Assembly (NCBI RefSeq): GCF_001983105.1
Contig: NZ_MOMC01000014.1
Span: 129,559-135,150, forward strand
From: Pseudofrankia asymbiotica
GTDB taxonomy: Bacteria > Actinomycetota > Actinomycetes > Frankiales > Frankiaceae
Direction: 5' to 3'
DNA length: 5,592 nt
The notes under the pieces were generated by a model. The model saw only the letters and a program-made list of their open reading frames with translations, had not been told where the DNA came from and did not search any database. The translations under genes were made by a program, and so were the position numbers. The stretch's first letter is position 1, and each line of letters starts with the position of its first letter. Of this stretch, positions 4,313 through 5,592 are shown in pieces.

Positions 4313-5592
4313 GTGGCGGGACGTATCGCGGTGGTCGGCGGCGGGATCCTCGGGCTGGCGGTGGCCCGGCGTCTCGGGCAGGTCGACCCGTCGGCCGCGG
4401 TGACCGTCTTCGAGAAGGAACAGGACATCGCCCGCCACCAGACCGGTCGCAACAGCGGGGTGGTGCACGCCGGCCTGTACTACACGCCCGGCTCACTGAA
4501 GGCGACGCTGTGCCGGCGCGGCGTCGGCCTGCTGCGTGAGTACGTCGCCAAGCACAACATCCGCTACGACGAGTGCGGCAAGGTCGTCGTGGCGATCGAC
4601 GACACCGAGATCGACCGGCTCAAGGAGATCGCCCGCCGGGCCGAGGCGAACGGCGTGCCGCGCTGCGCATGGCTCGACGGCGACGGGCTGCGCGCGATCG
4701 AGCCGCACGCGCGCGGCGTCGCCGCGCTGCACTCCCCCACGACGGCGATCGTCGACTACCCGGCGGTCTGCCGGGCGCTGCGCGCGGACGTTCTCGACGC
4801 CGGCGGCACGGTGCGCACCGGCGCCGAGATCGTCGGGATCGACGAGAAGCCCGACGGCGTGTGGCTGCGGGTGCGGGTGCGCGGGACCGCGCCGGTGGCG
4901 CCGAACGGGCACCACCCGGACGGCGACAGCGCCGCCGCGAAGGCCAGGCTGCGCGAGGTGACGGAGCAGGTCGGCCCGTTCGACATGCTGGTCTCCTGCG
5001 CCGGGCTGCAGTCCGACCAGGTCGCGCGGCTCACCGGCGAGGACCCGTCGCCCCGGATCATCCCGTTCCGCGGCGACTACTGGCTGCTGCGGCCCGAGCG
5101 GCGCGACCTCGTCCGCGGCCTGATCTACCCGGTGCCGGACCCGCGGTACCCGTTCCTCGGGATCCACCTGACCAAGCGGGTCGACGGTGAGGTGCTCGTC
5201 GGCCCGAACGCGGTGCTCGCGACCGCCCGCGAGGGCTACACGGTCGGCACCGTCAAGGGCGCCGACCTGCGGGAGACGCTCGCCTGGCCCGGCATGCGCA
5301 AGCTGGCGAGGACGCACTGGAAGACCGGCGCCAAGGAGATACTGCGCACCGCCAGCAAGCGGGCGTTCGTCGCCGAGGCCCGCCGCTACGTGCCGGAACT
5401 GTCCGTCGCGGACGTCGTGCGCGGCCCCGCGGGTGTGCGGGCCCAGGCCGTGGACCGTGACGGCGGCCTCGTCGACGACTTCGTCCTCGCCCAGCACGGT
5501 CGCGTCCTGCACGTCCGCAACGCCCCGTCGCCCGGTGCGACGGCGTCCCTGGCGATCGCCGAGTACATCGTCGCCAAGCTCGTCCCCGAGAC
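4313..5592 (+). CDS. lhgO: L-2-hydroxyglutarate oxidase (FAD-dependent, DAO family; C-terminus cut by window end)
   Basis: The frame gives 426 residues without reaching a stop, already about the length of E. coli LhgO, so only the extreme C-terminus is missing. The enzyme oxidises L-2-hydroxyglutarate to 2-oxoglutarate, using FAD and passing electrons to quinone or oxygen. It is usually membrane-associated and serves metabolite repair or glutarate/lysine catabolism. The dinucleotide-binding motif VVGGGILG (7-14) with Glu34 at the end of the second strand marks the FAD fold. HQTGRNSGVVHAGLYYTPGS (42-61) is the family signature. FRGDYWLL (252-259), IYPVPDP (271-277), GVRAQAV (374-380) and NAPSPGAT (403-410) follow as in E. 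coli LhgO. Residues about 191-222 form a polar insertion absent from the E. coli enzyme. The gene is divergent from the Eis-like gene and no pathway partner is in view. A related DAO-family dehydrogenase is the only alternative. Confidence 0.92.
   Translation, partial: MAGRIAVVGGGILGLAVARRLGQVDPSAAVTVFEKEQDIARHQTGRNSGVVHAGLYYTPGSLKATLCRRGVGLLREYVAKHNIRYDECGKVVVAIDDTEIDRLKEIARRAEANGVPRCAWLDGDGLRAIEPHARGVAALHSPTTAIVDYPAVCRALRADVLDAGGTVRTGAEIVGIDEKPDGVWLRVRVRGTAPVAPNGHHPDGDSAAAKARLREVTEQVGPFDMLVSCAGLQSDQVARLTGEDPSPRIIPFRGDYWLLRPERRDLVRGLIYPVPDPRYPFLGIHLTKRVDGEVLVGPNAVLATAREGYTVGTVKGADLRETLAWPGMRKLARTHWKTGAKEILRTASKRAFVAEARRYVPELSVADVVRGPAGVRAQAVDRDGGLVDDFVLAQHGRVLHVRNAPSPGATASLAIAEYIVAKLVPE

Noticed and set aside
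3357..4496. Second minus-strand frame that might carry the missing Eis N-terminal domain
   Set aside because: Read through for GNAT signatures (the acetyl-CoA-binding R/Q-x-x-G-x-G/A loop and the following helix) and found none. It is a Pro/Arg/Gly-rich artefact.
4493..5512. 339-residue minus-strand frame opposite lhgO
   Set aside because: Shadow of lhgO. Its composition is biased and it lacks conserved motifs, while the plus strand encodes an unmistakable L-2-hydroxyglutarate oxidase.

Overview
The window comes from a very GC-rich genome. Codon third positions are nearly all G or C, GTG starts are used, and the terminator-like hairpin lacks a U-tract. Together with FabI, KhtT/KhtU and Eis-family sequences of actinobacterial type, this points to a filamentous or soil actinobacterium. 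A Frankia- or Streptosporangiales-like source would fit, but the genus is a guess. I see no mobile element, CRISPR array, tRNA or rRNA.

Layout. At the left edge, on the minus strand, is the N-terminal part of a small PGPGW-family membrane protein. A gene-free stretch of about 500 bases follows (176-675), holding several GC-rich inverted repeats, including a compact three-way-junction-like fold. A tight plus-strand pair comes next: khtT (676-1158), a regulatory subunit with a TrkA-C domain, and khtU (1174-2394), a CPA2-type cation/proton antiporter. After 87 bases comes fabI (2482-3255), an NADH-dependent enoyl-ACP reductase. A strong 11-bp hairpin (3272-3297) separates fabI from a convergent minus-strand gene (3308-4183). 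That gene encodes the middle and C-terminal (SCP2-like) domains of an Eis-family acetyltransferase but lacks the N-terminal GNAT domain. A divergent gap of 129 bases leads to lhgO (4313 to the right edge), an FAD-dependent L-2-hydroxyglutarate oxidase that is complete except for its last residues.

How the genes relate. khtT and khtU form one functional unit: KhtT gates a K+(or Na+)/H+ antiporter in response to a cytoplasmic ligand or pH, and in Bacillus the ligand is c-di-AMP. fabI serves the last step of fatty acid elongation and lhgO clears L-2-hydroxyglutarate; neither has an obvious pathway link to its neighbours. This is mostly housekeeping and stress-homeostasis DNA. I found no convincing new multi-gene system. 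The items most worth a second look are the Eis-type gene that has lost its acetyl-CoA-binding domain and the long, potentially structured leader in front of khtTU.
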